DNA from: Fimadaptatus sp948467645
GTDB lineage: Bacteria > Bacillota > Clostridia > Christensenellales > Aristaeellaceae
DNA length: 64,000 nt
NCBI GenBank assembly: GCA_948467645.1
Contig: CAOKFD010000003.1
Location: 1 to 64,000 of the forward strand
Direction: 5' to 3'
Below are positions 48,534-57,411 of this stretch, piece by piece (within the stretch, counting starts at the first letter, position 1; every line of letters starts with the position of its first letter). Made by a program: the position numbers and the translations under genes. The notes beneath the pieces are model-generated. The model was given only the letters and a program-made list of their open reading frames with translations, did not search any database and had not been told where the DNA came from.

Positions 48534-50207
48534 TTAGTCGGCTGCCTGAGCGCGCTTTATATCCTTCAGCCGCTTCATGACGTCGTTGCCGCCGCGGCCG
48601 AAGTAATCGTGCAGAGTGGCGTACTCGGCGTACAGCTTTTCATACACGGCCTGATTTTCGGGAATCGGACGGTATACCACGTCCTTCACGCCGCCCATAT
48701 TGCGCGCCGCGTCCACTATCGAGTCATAGCCGCCGTTTGCCGCGCCCGCCGCAACCGCGCCGAACATCGCCGCACCCAGCGCCGGAGCCTGTGCCGAGCG
48801 TGATATGCGTATTTCATAGCCCAGCACGTCGGCGTAAATCTGCATCATGAAGGCGTTCTTCTGCGCTATGCCGCCGCAGGCATATATTTCATCTATGCGC
48901 ACGCCGCTCTTGTTGAACGTATCGACTATCATGCGCGCGCCGTAGGCGGTTGCCTCGACCAGCGCCCTGTACATCTCCTCGGGCTTGGTGGTCAGCGTCA
49001 TGCCTAACATCATGCCGGTCAGATTGGTATCGACCAGCACGCTGCGGTTGCCGTTCCACCAGTCCAGCGCCAGCAGGCCGCTTTCGCCCGGCTTATACTT
49101 TTCGGCCTTTTCGGTCAGCAGTACGTGCAGGTTCATGCCGCGCTCCTCGGCCTCCTGCTTATACTCGGCGGGCACGCAGTTTTCCACAAACCAGTTGAAG
49201 TGATCGCCCACGCAGCTCTGCCCGGCTTCATAGCCCATAAGTCCCGGGATTACGCCGTCCTCGACCACGCCGCACATGCCGGGCACTATCTTTTCCTCGT
49301 CCGACAGCATTATGTCGCAGGTGGACGTGCCCATTATCATGAGCATCTTGCCCTTTTCGGTAAGGCCCACCGGCGGCAGCGATACGTGCGCGTCCACGTT
49401 GGCCACGGCAACCGCGGTGCCCTTAGCAAGACCCGACCACTTTGCGGCCGTTTCCGTCACCTCGCCCGCCTTGGAGCCGATCGGGTATATGTCGGTGGAG
49501 AGCTTCTCCTCGACCACGTTCTCCAGCCGCGGGTCGAGCGCCTTAAAGAAGTCCTTGCTGGGATAGCCCTCGCGCTTGGACCACATGGCTTTGTAGCCCG
49601 CGGTGCAGCTGTTGCGCGCTTCCTTGCCGGTCAGCTGCATTATCACCCAGTCGGCGGCCTCCATGAAGCGGTCGGTCGCGTCGTATACCTCGGGCGCCTC
49701 CAGCAGCACCTGCCATATCTTGGGTATCATCCATTCGCTGGAGATCTTTCCGCCGTAACGCTTTAGGAAGGTCTCGCCGCGCTCCTCGGCGATTGCGTTC
49801 AGCCTGTCGGCCAGATACTGCGCCGCGTGATGCTTCCACAGCTTTACATACGAATGCGGATTTGACTTAAATTCGTCTTTGAAGCACAGCGGCGTGCCGC
49901 TCTCGTCCACCGCAATCATGGTACAGGCGGTAAAGTCGATCGACATACCTACCACGTCCGATGCGTCCACGCCAGATTCGCGTAGAACCTCATTAACGGT
50001 AAAGCTGAGCGTATCCAGATAATCCTGAGGATGCTGCAGCGCCCAGTCGGGCTTCAGCCGCGTGCCGTCGGGCAGACGCTCATCCATAACCGCGTGCGGA
50101 TAGTCCAGCGTGGCCGTGGCCAGTTCGCGCCCGTCCGCCACGTCCACCAGCAGCGCGCGCGCGGACAGCGTGCCAAAGTCAACGCCTATGCAATACTTAG
50201 TCGGCAT
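48534..50207 (-). CDS. araB: ribulokinase
   Basis: 557 residues, the normal length. FGGY-family kinase phosphorylating L-ribulose (and often related ketoses) at O5 for the pentose-phosphate route. N-terminal CIGVDFGTLSARALLVD, the AraB-specific DWALQHPQDY, FTACTMIAVDESGTPLC and KLWKHHAAQ blocks, CTAGYKAMW near 207, NVDAHVSLPPVG near 285, GYEAGQSCVGDHFNWF near 340, and the FGGY signature region IYACGGIAQKNAFMMQIYADVLG near 455. GGGGAGG before the ATG. No araA or araD adjoins, but an RpiB/LacAB isomerase is 1 kb away and rpe lies at 58.6 kb. Confidence 0.95.
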   Translation of the reverse strand: MPTKYCIGVDFGTLSARALLVDVADGRELATATLDYPHAVMDERLPDGTRLKPDWALQHPQDYLDTLSFTVNEVLRESGVDASDVVGMSIDFTACTMIAVDESGTPLCFKDEFKSNPHSYVKLWKHHAAQYLADRLNAIAEERGETFLKRYGGKISSEWMIPKIWQVLLEAPEVYDATDRFMEAADWVIMQLTGKEARNSCTAGYKAMWSKREGYPSKDFFKALDPRLENVVEEKLSTDIYPIGSKAGEVTETAAKWSGLAKGTAVAVANVDAHVSLPPVGLTEKGKMLMIMGTSTCDIMLSDEEKIVPGMCGVVEDGVIPGLMGYEAGQSCVGDHFNWFVENCVPAEYKQEAEERGMNLHVLLTEKAEKYKPGESGLLALDWWNGNRSVLVDTNLTGMMLGMTLTTKPEEMYRALVEATAYGARMIVDTFNKSGVRIDEIYACGGIAQKNAFMMQIYADVLGYEIRISRSAQAPALGAAMFGAVAAGAANGGYDSIVDAARNMGGVKDVVYRPIPENQAVYEKLYAEYATLHDYFGRGGNDVMKRLKDIKRAQAAD

Positions 50208-50414
50208 AATATATCCTCCCCATATGCTGAATATCGATAATGTTATGCATTTAATGCTGTACCATGTGGTTTAATGTTTGCGATACTATTTTACATTATC
50301 CCAGCGCATTTTGCAACCATAACCCGGATCAAAAAGCCTAAAGCGCAAATAAATGGCGGATTAATGTTTTATCCCAATTTTTTTATGGATTAACCGCCGC
50401 TGAGGGCGCGCATG

Positions 50415-50423
50415 TGGTATAAT
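50415..50423 (+). promoter_or_regulatory. extended -10 promoter
   Basis: TGGTATAAT without a clear -35, about 50 bases before the ATG at 50476. An imperfect inverted repeat GGCGGATTAA/TTAACCGCC at 50354-50398 lies just upstream and could be an operator. Confidence 0.5.
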
Positions 50424-50475
50424 GTATGTAGGAATTTTTCCCCGACGCATAACACTTTTAGGAGGGTATTTCAAA

Positions 50476-51108
50476 ATGCGCAAGTTTATCGCAATCCTCA
50501 CGGCGCTATGCCTGATGCTGGTTCCCGCAATGTCGCTGGCCGACGATGTGTCCAGCAGCTATTTCTGGAGCACCGACACCGAATTCGACCTGTACGATCT
50601 GGGCTTTTCGATCAACATTCCCGAAAACTGGACGCGCGCTGACGATGAGACTATCGCCGCGATGAACGGCGAGGGCGAGGACGCTCAGGCCGCCGACGAT
50701 ACCGCCGACAACGCCACGGCGCTTTCGCCCTATGCAATCGCGATGATGGCCAACGCCGACAACAGCGCGAGCATGATGATCGCGTGCGAGGACGTCGAGG
50801 ACCCCGAAGCCATCGTTACGCCCGATCAGTACATCGAGCTGTTCGCCAACGATTTGGTAATATCCAGCGCGGAAAGCGGCGTGACCTACACCTACGATAC
50901 CACTGCTATCTCAGACGCGACGCTGTGCACTCAAACCTTCCGCGAGATGGCACTGAGCGGCTCGGACGGCAGCATCATCGATCTGCTGGTATGCCACAGC
51001 GGCATGGGCACCTATTATTCCTTCGTGATAGTCGGCACGGCCGATTCCATCACCCCGTTTGCGCAGGAGTTCGTAAACGCGGTTGCGGAGATCGACGCGG
51101 TAGGCTAA
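50476..51108 (+). CDS. secreted protein of unknown function
   Basis: 210 residues. Signal peptide about 1-22 (MRKFIAILTALCLMLVPAMSLA, cleaved before DD). The mature protein is acidic. The opening DLGFSINIPENWTRADDE resembles PsbP/DUF1795-like proteins, in which a small alpha/beta fold starts with a lipid- or peptide-binding F-S-x-x-x-P-x-x-W segment. The end (FREMALSGSDG...YYSFVIVGTADSITPFAQEFVNAVAEI) fits the same pattern. Function unknown. GGAGGG before the ATG at 50476. Followed by a bidirectional terminator. Confidence 0.82.
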   Translation: MRKFIAILTALCLMLVPAMSLADDVSSSYFWSTDTEFDLYDLGFSINIPENWTRADDETIAAMNGEGEDAQAADDTADNATALSPYAIAMMANADNSASMMIACEDVEDPEAIVTPDQYIELFANDLVISSAESGVTYTYDTTAISDATLCTQTFREMALSGSDGSIIDLLVCHSGMGTYYSFVIVGTADSITPFAQEFVNAVAEIDAVG

Positions 51109-51120
51109 TTAAGTGCAGTA

Positions 51121-51157
51121 AAAAAACGCGCGGTGCCTGAGCACACCGCGCGTTTTT
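51121..51157. terminator. bidirectional terminator
   Basis: A-run, ACGCGCGGTG, short loop, CACCGCGCGT, T-run. It serves both the secreted-protein gene (+) and the isomerase gene (-). Confidence 0.92.
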
Positions 51158-51164
51158 TATGCTT

Positions 51165-51737
51165 TTATTCTTCCGGCTTAGTCTCCAGCGACAGCGGATA
51201 ATCGCCCAGATGCTTTACCTTGAAGCCCGCCTTGCGGTACTCGTCGTAGTTAAACGCCTCCAGCTCGTCTATCGCAAGCTTATGGAATTCGTAGAAGTTG
51301 TGCCACCACTCGTAGCCGCTGCCCAGGCTGGCATTTAGATACGCGTCGGCGATGTCGCAGCCCATCTGCGGCGCGACGTAGAACGCGCCCATCGCCAGCA
51401 CGTTAACGCCGTTGCCGGTTATCGCGCGCAGCGCCGCGGGCACCGACTCGACCACGCCCGCGTGTACGTGCGGGCACTTGCTGGCCGCGATATGTATGCC
51501 CATTCCCGTGCCGCAGAACGCCAGTGCGCGCTCGTACTCGCCCTCGGCGATCTTCGCGCCTATGCGCAGGCCCACGCGATGGAACATGTTCTCGGTATCG
51601 TTATCGTCGGGCGACTTTACGCCCACGTCCTCGATCTCCCAGCCCTTGGCCTTGAGGTGCGCGACGACCGCCTCTTTAAGCGGATAGCCCGCAAAATCCG
51701 CGCCCACGACCAGTTTCTTATCCTTAACCATCTTCAT
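51165..51737 (-). CDS. RpiB/LacA/LacB-family sugar-phosphate isomerase
   Basis: 190 residues. KLVVGADFAGYPLKEAVVAHLKAKG near residue 7, LAFCGTGMGIHIAASKCPHVHAGVVESV near 69 (the catalytic cysteine and GTGxG loop), and ITGNGVNVLAMGAFYV near 105 mark the family. It interconverts ribose-5-phosphate and ribulose-5-phosphate, or galactose- or erythrulose-type phosphates. The C-terminal extension of about 50 residues (YEWWHNFYEFHKLAIDELEAF) beyond RpiB length suggests a tetrulose- or deoxysugar-type subfamily. The ATG at 51737 follows GGCGG by 8 bases. The ribulokinase close by supports a pentose or tetrose pathway. Confidence 0.9.
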   Translation of the reverse strand: MKMVKDKKLVVGADFAGYPLKEAVVAHLKAKGWEIEDVGVKSPDDNDTENMFHRVGLRIGAKIAEGEYERALAFCGTGMGIHIAASKCPHVHAGVVESVPAALRAITGNGVNVLAMGAFYVAPQMGCDIADAYLNASLGSGYEWWHNFYEFHKLAIDELEAFNYDEYRKAGFKVKHLGDYPLSLETKPEE

Positions 51738-51864
51738 AATACATACCGCCTTTCCGTGCAATGCGCCGCGTTGTAACAACACGATTACATGATAATGATA
51801 CCATCCGGCGAGTATTATGTCAATAGTTAACAATGTGTGCCATGAACTACTGCCTAATCCGTGC

Positions 51865-52371
51865 TTAATCCCGGCGCAGATATTCGCGCACCAGCACTGC
51901 CGCGCCGCCCAGCATCATAATCACGCCTATCCAGAATGGCCATGCAATGCCCGTATAGAACAGTCCCGTGCCGAACGGCCCCCACTCGTTAAAGAACCAC
52001 GTCGTGGTCTGCGCGAACTGCTGCGCCAGCACCAGCGACGTGACTAAACTCGCCAGCCCGATCGTAAGTACGCATATGCCGAACACTATCCTGAACATGC
52101 GCTGACGTTCGACGCGCGCCGCGTCCGCGGGCTGTGCGGGCGCGGGCACGCCCGGGGTGACCTGTGCATCGGCGCTGTCGTCTATCAGCAGGTAATCCGT
52201 GCTTACGCCGAACAATTTGCTCAATTGTATCACCTTGTCCACATCGGGCGTTGCGTCGCCCGTCTCCCAACGCGAGACCGCCTGCCGCGTCACGTCCATT
52301 TCGTTTGCCAGCGCTTCCTGCGACATGCCGCGTATTTTGCGCTGCATCGTTATCTTTTCGCCTATACTCAT
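51865..52371 (-). CDS. XRE-family regulator with membrane tail
   Basis: 168 residues. Helix-turn-helix about 5-60 (KITMQRKIRGMSQEALANEM, then VTRQAVSRWETGDATPDVD), then a Pro/Ala linker and two transmembrane helices (about residues 92-115 and 135-160). This layout, a repressor tethered to the membrane, is common in Firmicutes and is thought to sense membrane state or a partner protein. GGAGG before the ATG. It stands alone upstream of the sugar isomerase; its targets are unknown. Confidence 0.9.
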   Translation of the reverse strand: MSIGEKITMQRKIRGMSQEALANEMDVTRQAVSRWETGDATPDVDKVIQLSKLFGVSTDYLLIDDSADAQVTPGVPAPAQPADAARVERQRMFRIVFGICVLTIGLASLVTSLVLAQQFAQTTTWFFNEWGPFGTGLFYTGIAWPFWIGVIMMLGGAAVLVREYLRRD

Positions 52372-52534
52372 TTGTCCGTCCTCCTTTGGAACATGTCAGC
52401 ATTATATCCCATCAGGCGCTCAAATACCAGCGCGGCAAGCTGGAATTTCGGCAATCGGCGCGCGGCAATTGCGCAATTTGAGGTTGCGGAGCGATTTTTC
52501 GCGGGCAAATGGCCGTTTTTGCATGTACAGGCAT

Positions 52535-52568
52535 AAAAAATCGGGAGCGCGTGACTTCATGCGCTCCC
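52535..52568 (-). terminator. terminator of the redox operon
   Basis: GGGAGCGC/GCGCTCCC, 10-base loop; on the minus strand a run of Ts follows (ATTTTTTA). It lies 9 bases past the stop at 52577. Confidence 0.9.
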
Positions 52569-52576
52569 CTGTTCGT

Positions 52577-54169
52577 TTAGTCGATCAGCGGCTCTATCAG
52601 GCTCTTAAGCAGTTCATAGGTTATCGAGCCGACTTTGTTATATACGATTCTGCCCTCAGCGTCCACAACAACAGTCATGGGAAGCATTGTCGAGCCGCCC
52701 AGCGACGCAATTACACTGCCGTCGCTGTCCAGCGCAAACGGCATCGTGTAGCCCTGTCCGTCCAGATATTCCTGCACGTCGTCAGTGATAAGCTCTGAAT
52801 GAATCGCGACGAGTTCTATCTTATCCGATAATTCGTCGTATATCTTCTGGAAATGCGGCAATTCGTTCACGCACGGCGTGCACCACGTCGCCCAGAAGTT
52901 AATTATTACCGGCTTGCCCTTACAGGCGCTGAGGCTGAACTCGCCGTCATCTGTGCCATACAGCGGCACTGTGAAGTCGGGGCACATCATACCCACTTCA
53001 CTGCCCACCTGAACATCGGCCGATTCCTGCACGGGAGCCTGCGTCGGCGCGTCAGTCGCACTCGGCTGATCAGCTGCGGCTTTAGCAGTAGTGCTTACCG
53101 TTGGTTCAGGCGTAGTCGTAGGCGCAGCTTCAGTTGTCTGAACAGTTGCCGTCGGTTGAGACGCGGCCGGCTTATTATTGTTCTCTGGCTTATTTACGAA
53201 CCACATCATACCCGCGAGCAGCACCAGCGCAAGCCCCCAGCATACGGCTGAGCGCGTCCGGCGGCGCTTGCTATCGGCGGAAGTATTGCTTACTTCGCTG
53301 CCGCGCAGTGCGAGTTTGCCGCCCTTCCAGCTTATCGCGCCGGTGGGGCACTCGCCTATGCAGTCGCCGCACTGTATACACTCATGATCGCCAACGTGCC
53401 TGATGTCCACCTTACAATGGCTCACACAGCGGCCGCAGTCGGTGCATTTGCCCGCGTCCACCTTGACGCCCAACAGCGATATGCGCGCGAACAGCCCGTA
53501 TATCGCGCCCAGCGGACACATGAAGCGGCAGAAGGCCCGGTACACGAACGCGCACGATGCGAATATCGCGACCATTATCACGAACTTGCGCGTAAAAAGT
53601 ATGCCCAGCATCGAGAACTTATCCGCGTTGGCCGGGTTCGCGAGCAGTCCTATCGCGCCCTCGAACGTACCGGCGGGACAGATGTATTTGCAGAACGCGG
53701 GCACTGGGAATTTCTGTGCGGCATAGCTTAGCGGAATTATGACCACGAATATGGCCAATATCACGTATTTCAGCCACGACAGTACGCGCGTGAAGCGGTT
53801 CTTGCGCAGCTTGGGTACAGGTATTTTATGCAGCAATTCCTGAATAAGCCCCAGCGGGCACAGCCAGCCGCATATCGTGCGCCCCAGCGTAAGCCCAAGC
53901 AGCAGCAGTATGCCCAGCACATACGCGGGCGCGCGATTGCCCGACGACGCGAGCGCGTTTTGCAGTGCGCCCAGCGGACATGCGCCCACCGCGCCTGGAC
54001 AGGAATAGCAGTTGAAGCCCGGCACGCACATGTTCTTGAGCGGGCCGGTATAGATTTCGCCCTCGATAAAGCCCTTCACATGGGCGTTGTACAGCAGCGC
54101 CGCATAGACCTGAATCAGTCTGCGCCGCGTGGGCTTATGCGCCGCCCACCATGTCTTTAACTTATCCAA
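52577..54169 (-). CDS. membrane polyferredoxin fused to a TlpA/ResA-type thioredoxin
   Basis: 530 residues from TTG. N-terminal part: about five membrane helices with CPGAVGACPLGAL, GWLCPLGLIQ, CKYICPAG and CRFMCPLGAIYG motifs, like the NapH/NosR/CcoG electron-transfer proteins. Two 4Fe-4S clusters follow (CTDCGRCVSHC near 247 and CIQCGDCIGECPTGAI near 266), then another helix (CWGLALVLLAGMMWF) and a Thr/Pro/Ala linker. The C-terminus (about 390-530) is a redoxin with the active-site WATWCTPC. One polypeptide could thus carry electrons across the membrane to an extracellular dithiol. Its start overlaps the preceding gene by 8 bases. Confidence 0.93.
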   Translation of the reverse strand: MDKLKTWWAAHKPTRRRLIQVYAALLYNAHVKGFIEGEIYTGPLKNMCVPGFNCYSCPGAVGACPLGALQNALASSGNRAPAYVLGILLLLGLTLGRTICGWLCPLGLIQELLHKIPVPKLRKNRFTRVLSWLKYVILAIFVVIIPLSYAAQKFPVPAFCKYICPAGTFEGAIGLLANPANADKFSMLGILFTRKFVIMVAIFASCAFVYRAFCRFMCPLGAIYGLFARISLLGVKVDAGKCTDCGRCVSHCKVDIRHVGDHECIQCGDCIGECPTGAISWKGGKLALRGSEVSNTSADSKRRRTRSAVCWGLALVLLAGMMWFVNKPENNNKPAASQPTATVQTTEAAPTTTPEPTVSTTAKAAADQPSATDAPTQAPVQESADVQVGSEVGMMCPDFTVPLYGTDDGEFSLSACKGKPVIINFWATWCTPCVNELPHFQKIYDELSDKIELVAIHSELITDDVQEYLDGQGYTMPFALDSDGSVIASLGGSTMLPMTVVVDAEGRIVYNKVGSITYELLKSLIEPLID

Positions 54170-54950
54170 GTCCTATACACTCCGTACATATATTTATCGC
54201 CTTAACCAGTACGTCCCTCATGCCGCCGTTTGCTATGCCGCAGGCGATCAGCGCCGCCGCCGCGACGTACAGCGCGCCGCGCAGTATCATTCTGCCTTTG
54301 CCTGCGTTAGTCGGCTTTTTCGGCAAAGGCTGTGCAAGTTTGGGCGCTTGGGAAGCGGCTTCTGCCTCACGGGATATGCTTTTATAGCACACCTGAGCGC
54401 GGGCAAACAGCGCTGCGAACGCAAGCAGTACCCACGGCCCGACATTCAGCAGCATCGCACCCATCACGCTTTCCAATTCCCACGAGGTAAAATTAGCGAT
54501 ATTAAGCAGATAAAGCGCGGCGGGCACGGCGCACAGCGCACATATCGCGCCGCATATCACCGCCGCAAGTCTGCGCTGCTTTTCTTCGGCAAGCATCGCA
54601 GGGGTTTTCTGCACGCGCGCAAGGAGCAGGTTCAGCCGGGCAGCCGGGTCTGGCACAGGCATTTGCGGCTTTTGCGGCCGCAAAACGCGCTGTACAATCG
54701 CCGCACACAGCGCGGCCAGCCACAGCCAGAACGCCCACGCAATATTGCTAAGGCGCACAGTCACTATCTCGCGGCTGTACACGTCGTTTATGCGCACGCC
54801 CGCGCTTGTGAAGTTGTCGGGCGCGTTGCCGACGCGATACGCGGATATGCACTGCGTAATCAACAGCACCGCCAATAGCAGCGTCGTCAAAGCCGCCGCC
54901 GCTTCTGTCCAACGTATCCTGCCTTTTACTGTCTTTTTAGATTCGCTCAT
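54162..54950 (-). CDS. membrane protein ending in a CD1871A-type CTEC motif
   Basis: 262 residues, about five transmembrane helices (residues about 15-38, 68-88, 128-152, 160-185 and 228-245). The last 40 residues (GALYVAAAALIACGIANGGM then RDVLVKAINICTECIGLG) match the small CXXC protein family I recall as CD1871A, here attached to a larger membrane protein. The CTEC pair faces the end of the last helix and could be a dithiol substrate of the fused thioredoxin next door. GGGGAG before the ATG. Middle gene of the operon. Confidence 0.8.
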   Translation of the reverse strand: MSESKKTVKGRIRWTEAAAALTTLLLAVLLITQCISAYRVGNAPDNFTSAGVRINDVYSREIVTVRLSNIAWAFWLWLAALCAAIVQRVLRPQKPQMPVPDPAARLNLLLARVQKTPAMLAEEKQRRLAAVICGAICALCAVPAALYLLNIANFTSWELESVMGAMLLNVGPWVLLAFAALFARAQVCYKSISREAEAASQAPKLAQPLPKKPTNAGKGRMILRGALYVAAAALIACGIANGGMRDVLVKAINICTECIGLG

Positions 54951-54987
54951 GGGCGCTCCCCTTTCGGCCGCGCTTTATGCCTTGGCG

Positions 54988-55911
54988 TCACGCCGCCTTT
55001 TTAAGTGTTACTTCGATTTCGCCGCCGTTTGCTTCCATGACGAAGTTATCGGTCACGCGCTCGTAGCCCTCGGGCACCTTCAGCACATGCACTTCATAGG
55101 CATATGCGTTTTCGGCTTCATATAGCGACACGCCTTCCGCGTCGGATACCGCCACGGCGCAGGTCGTATCGTCGCAGAACTGGGTCATGACGCCCGCGAC
55201 CGGCGCGCCCGATTCGTCAATGTACCTGACTTTGTACTGAACAGGGCCTTCAACCGCGGTGGCGGCATTTGCCTCAGCAAAAATACTGCCATCGGCGTTC
55301 AGCAGACTAAGGCTGGTTATGTCGGAGTTACCGAGCGCATTGGCTATGCTTATGTTCAGGGCGAGCCAGTGCTCAGCCTGCTCCACGGTGCTGAGCAGCG
55401 CCGTTGCGTCGCCAGATATGCCGCCGATCAGCGGCACTATGCTTACGCCGCACTCCAGATTGGTGAGGTCGATTGTACGGACATAACCCGCATCGTCGCG
55501 CTCCATACTGCTTATCGCGATGGATTCCATGCCGGACGTACCGTTGTTAAACAGTATGTCGGCTTCGTCGGAATCGCTATTTACGCGGATTTGGGCATTG
55601 CTGTCGTTTAGCATGTATATGTTCAGACCCGTGTTTTCCTGCACTTCGCCGTTTACGGCAAGTGTAAGCTGACTTGCGTCGGTCAGCAGTTCAACCGTTA
55701 CGCCGTCTGCCTCAGCATTGTTATCCTCGTCTGGCGCGGCGGTTGACTGCGCCGCATCTTTTGTCAGATCCAGCATTCCGTACAGCGACACGTTTGTTCC
55801 GTCGGAAAGCGTCACATTGGGGCTTTCTGCGCTGTCGGCAAAGGCCACGGCAGTTAAGCATAAAGAAAGCGCCGCCGTCAAAAGCAGCGAAACCAGTTTC
55901 TTTGTGTGCAT
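54988..55911 (-). CDS. secreted protein with a SpaA-like C-terminal domain
   Basis: 307 residues. Signal peptide about 1-25 (MHTKKLVSLLLTAALSLCLTAVAFA). The middle is acidic, beta-rich and unassigned. Residues about 225-305 (YKVRYIDESGAPVAGVMTQFCDDTTCAVAVSDAEGV, then YEVHVLKVPEGYERV) resemble Cna-B/SpaA or carboxypeptidase-regulatory beta-sandwich domains. Two cysteines inside it (FCDDTTC) could form a disulfide, which fits the redox operon behind it. AGGAGG 8 bases before the ATG. First gene of the operon by order. Confidence 0.8.
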   Translation of the reverse strand: MHTKKLVSLLLTAALSLCLTAVAFADSAESPNVTLSDGTNVSLYGMLDLTKDAAQSTAAPDEDNNAEADGVTVELLTDASQLTLAVNGEVQENTGLNIYMLNDSNAQIRVNSDSDEADILFNNGTSGMESIAISSMERDDAGYVRTIDLTNLECGVSIVPLIGGISGDATALLSTVEQAEHWLALNISIANALGNSDITSLSLLNADGSIFAEANAATAVEGPVQYKVRYIDESGAPVAGVMTQFCDDTTCAVAVSDAEGVSLYEAENAYAYEVHVLKVPEGYERVTDNFVMEANGGEIEVTLKKAA

Positions 55912-56023
55912 CGATAATTCCTCCTGAAAGCATTTATATTGACATGTCGGGCAGTGCTGCAAACCTGCCATACTGTAATTAGATGAATCCGTGTGGGATT
56001 TAGTTCCTTAATGCAGCTCTGCC

Positions 56024-56581
56024 TTAAAGACTTAACTCGTGCTGTGCGTTCATCAGCGCTATTTCCGCGCGGTCATGCGTCACGAATATTATAGTATGTA
56101 TGCCGCGATTGCAAATGAGCTGCGCCGCGTTTGCGCGCGCGGCTTCGTCGAGGCCGCGAAACGGCTCGTCCATTATAAGCAGATCGGGCTTTACCGCCAG
56201 TGCGCGCGCTATCGCAACCCGGCGCTTCATGCCGCCCGAGAATTTGCTGACCGGGCGGTCGAGATCGTCCTCCAGCCCCAGCGCACAAAGCAGCCCACGC
56301 GCGTCATCCAGCGCCGATTTGCCCGCGGCGAAGCACAAGTTTTGAATAGCAGTCAGGTTTTCGATCAGCCTGTCCTCCTGAAACACAATCGACATTTTGC
56401 CTTCGCCGCGCAGTACATATCCCGCGTCGGGCTTTATCAGCCCCGCCATTATGCCCGTAAGCGTGCTTTTGCCCACGCCCGAAGGGCCGGTTATCGCGGT
56501 TATGCCTTTGCCAAACTCATACGTCAGATTGTTCAGCACGCGGCGGCCGGCAAACGATTTTGAGACATTATCCAGCTTCAT
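56024..56581 (-). CDS. ABC importer ATPase (SsuB/TauB/ThiZ type)
   Basis: 185 residues, short for the family (usually 240-250), because the region after the switch His ends soon. Walker A ITGPSGVGKSTLTG, Q-loop VFQEDRLIENL, signature FSGGMKRRVAIARAL, Walker B DLLIMDEPFRGLDE, switch FVTHDRAE. The short form is common in Clostridia. Its start overlaps the permease stop by 14 bases, so they are coupled. It works with the permease and binding protein that precede it in the transcript. Confidence 0.92.
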   Translation of the reverse strand: MKLDNVSKSFAGRRVLNNLTYEFGKGITAITGPSGVGKSTLTGIMAGLIKPDAGYVLRGEGKMSIVFQEDRLIENLTAIQNLCFAAGKSALDDARGLLCALGLEDDLDRPVSKFSGGMKRRVAIARALAVKPDLLIMDEPFRGLDEAARANAAQLICNRGIHTIIFVTHDRAEIALMNAQHELSL

Positions 56582-57329
56582 CGCGTTTCGCCCCCGGTAT
56601 CAGTTTTTCGCACGCCAGACTTATCAGCACGATCACCAGCGTCCACGCCAGCACTTCGCCGGTGTTAAGGTATATCTTCGCGTCGTACAGGCGCTCGCCT
56701 ATCGAGCCCGGCGGCAGGCCGATTACCTCAGCCGCCACGCCCGACTTCCAGCACAGGCCGCACGCAAGGCGGCACGCGCTCAGAAGCGGCTGTTTGACCG
56801 CAGGCATGTACAGGTATTTCAGTCTGCGCATGAAGCCCACCTCAAACACATCCGCCATTTCAAGTAGCTTCACATCGACGCTTTCCAGCCCTAATCCCAC
56901 CTGAGAATAGAATATCGGCAATGCCATCAGAAACGATATGAACACCGACAGGTACCGCGCGCGCACCCACACCAGCGCCAGTATTACAAAAGACGCAACC
57001 GGCACCGACTTCACGCACATCATAAGCGGCCTGAGCAATGCGCGCACGGGCGGCAGTACATGCGCCGCCACGCCCAGCACCGTGCCCATTACCAGCGCCA
57101 GCACGAACCCAGCCGATATGCGTAATGTTGACGAAACGAGCGCCATATAAAACCCGCGCTCGCGCATCAGACCAAAGAGTATGTTAAGCACGCGCAAGGG
57201 CGGCGTGAGCAGTATGTCCTGCCCCAGTGCACGCGCGCCCAGTTCCCACACGATCAGCCAGAACGCCACCGCCACCGCGCGCATATACAGGCGCTCCGGC
57301 GTGCGTCCCAGTTCACGGTTAATCCGCAT
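56568..57329 (-). CDS. ABC importer permease (SsuC/TauC/ThiX type)
   Basis: 253 residues, about six transmembrane helices. The coupling-helix loop (LGLESVDVKLLEMADVFEVGFMRRLKYLYMPAVKQPLLSAC) has the EMA...G...LP-like pattern of binding-protein-dependent permeases of the nitrate/sulfonate/taurine group. The start at 57329 has GGAGG 8 bases upstream; an ATG six bases earlier is too close to it. Overlaps the ATPase gene downstream. Confidence 0.93.
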   Translation of the reverse strand: MRINRELGRTPERLYMRAVAVAFWLIVWELGARALGQDILLTPPLRVLNILFGLMRERGFYMALVSSTLRISAGFVLALVMGTVLGVAAHVLPPVRALLRPLMMCVKSVPVASFVILALVWVRARYLSVFISFLMALPIFYSQVGLGLESVDVKLLEMADVFEVGFMRRLKYLYMPAVKQPLLSACRLACGLCWKSGVAAEVIGLPPGSIGERLYDAKIYLNTGEVLAWTLVIVLISLACEKLIPGAKRDEAG

Positions 57330-57359
57330 GGTCATATCCTCCGGGATAAACTAATTCTA

Positions 57360-57392
57360 AAAAAGGGAACGCAAGTATACGCTTGCGCTCCC
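57360..57392 (-). terminator. intergenic terminator/attenuator in the importer operon
   Basis: GGGAACGCAAG/CTTGCGCTCCC, 6-base loop, T-run on the minus strand. It lies between the binding protein and the permease, so part of the transcript probably ends here and the binding protein is made in excess. Confidence 0.85.
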
Positions 57393-57411
57393 CGACCGCA
57401 CTAAAGCTGGA

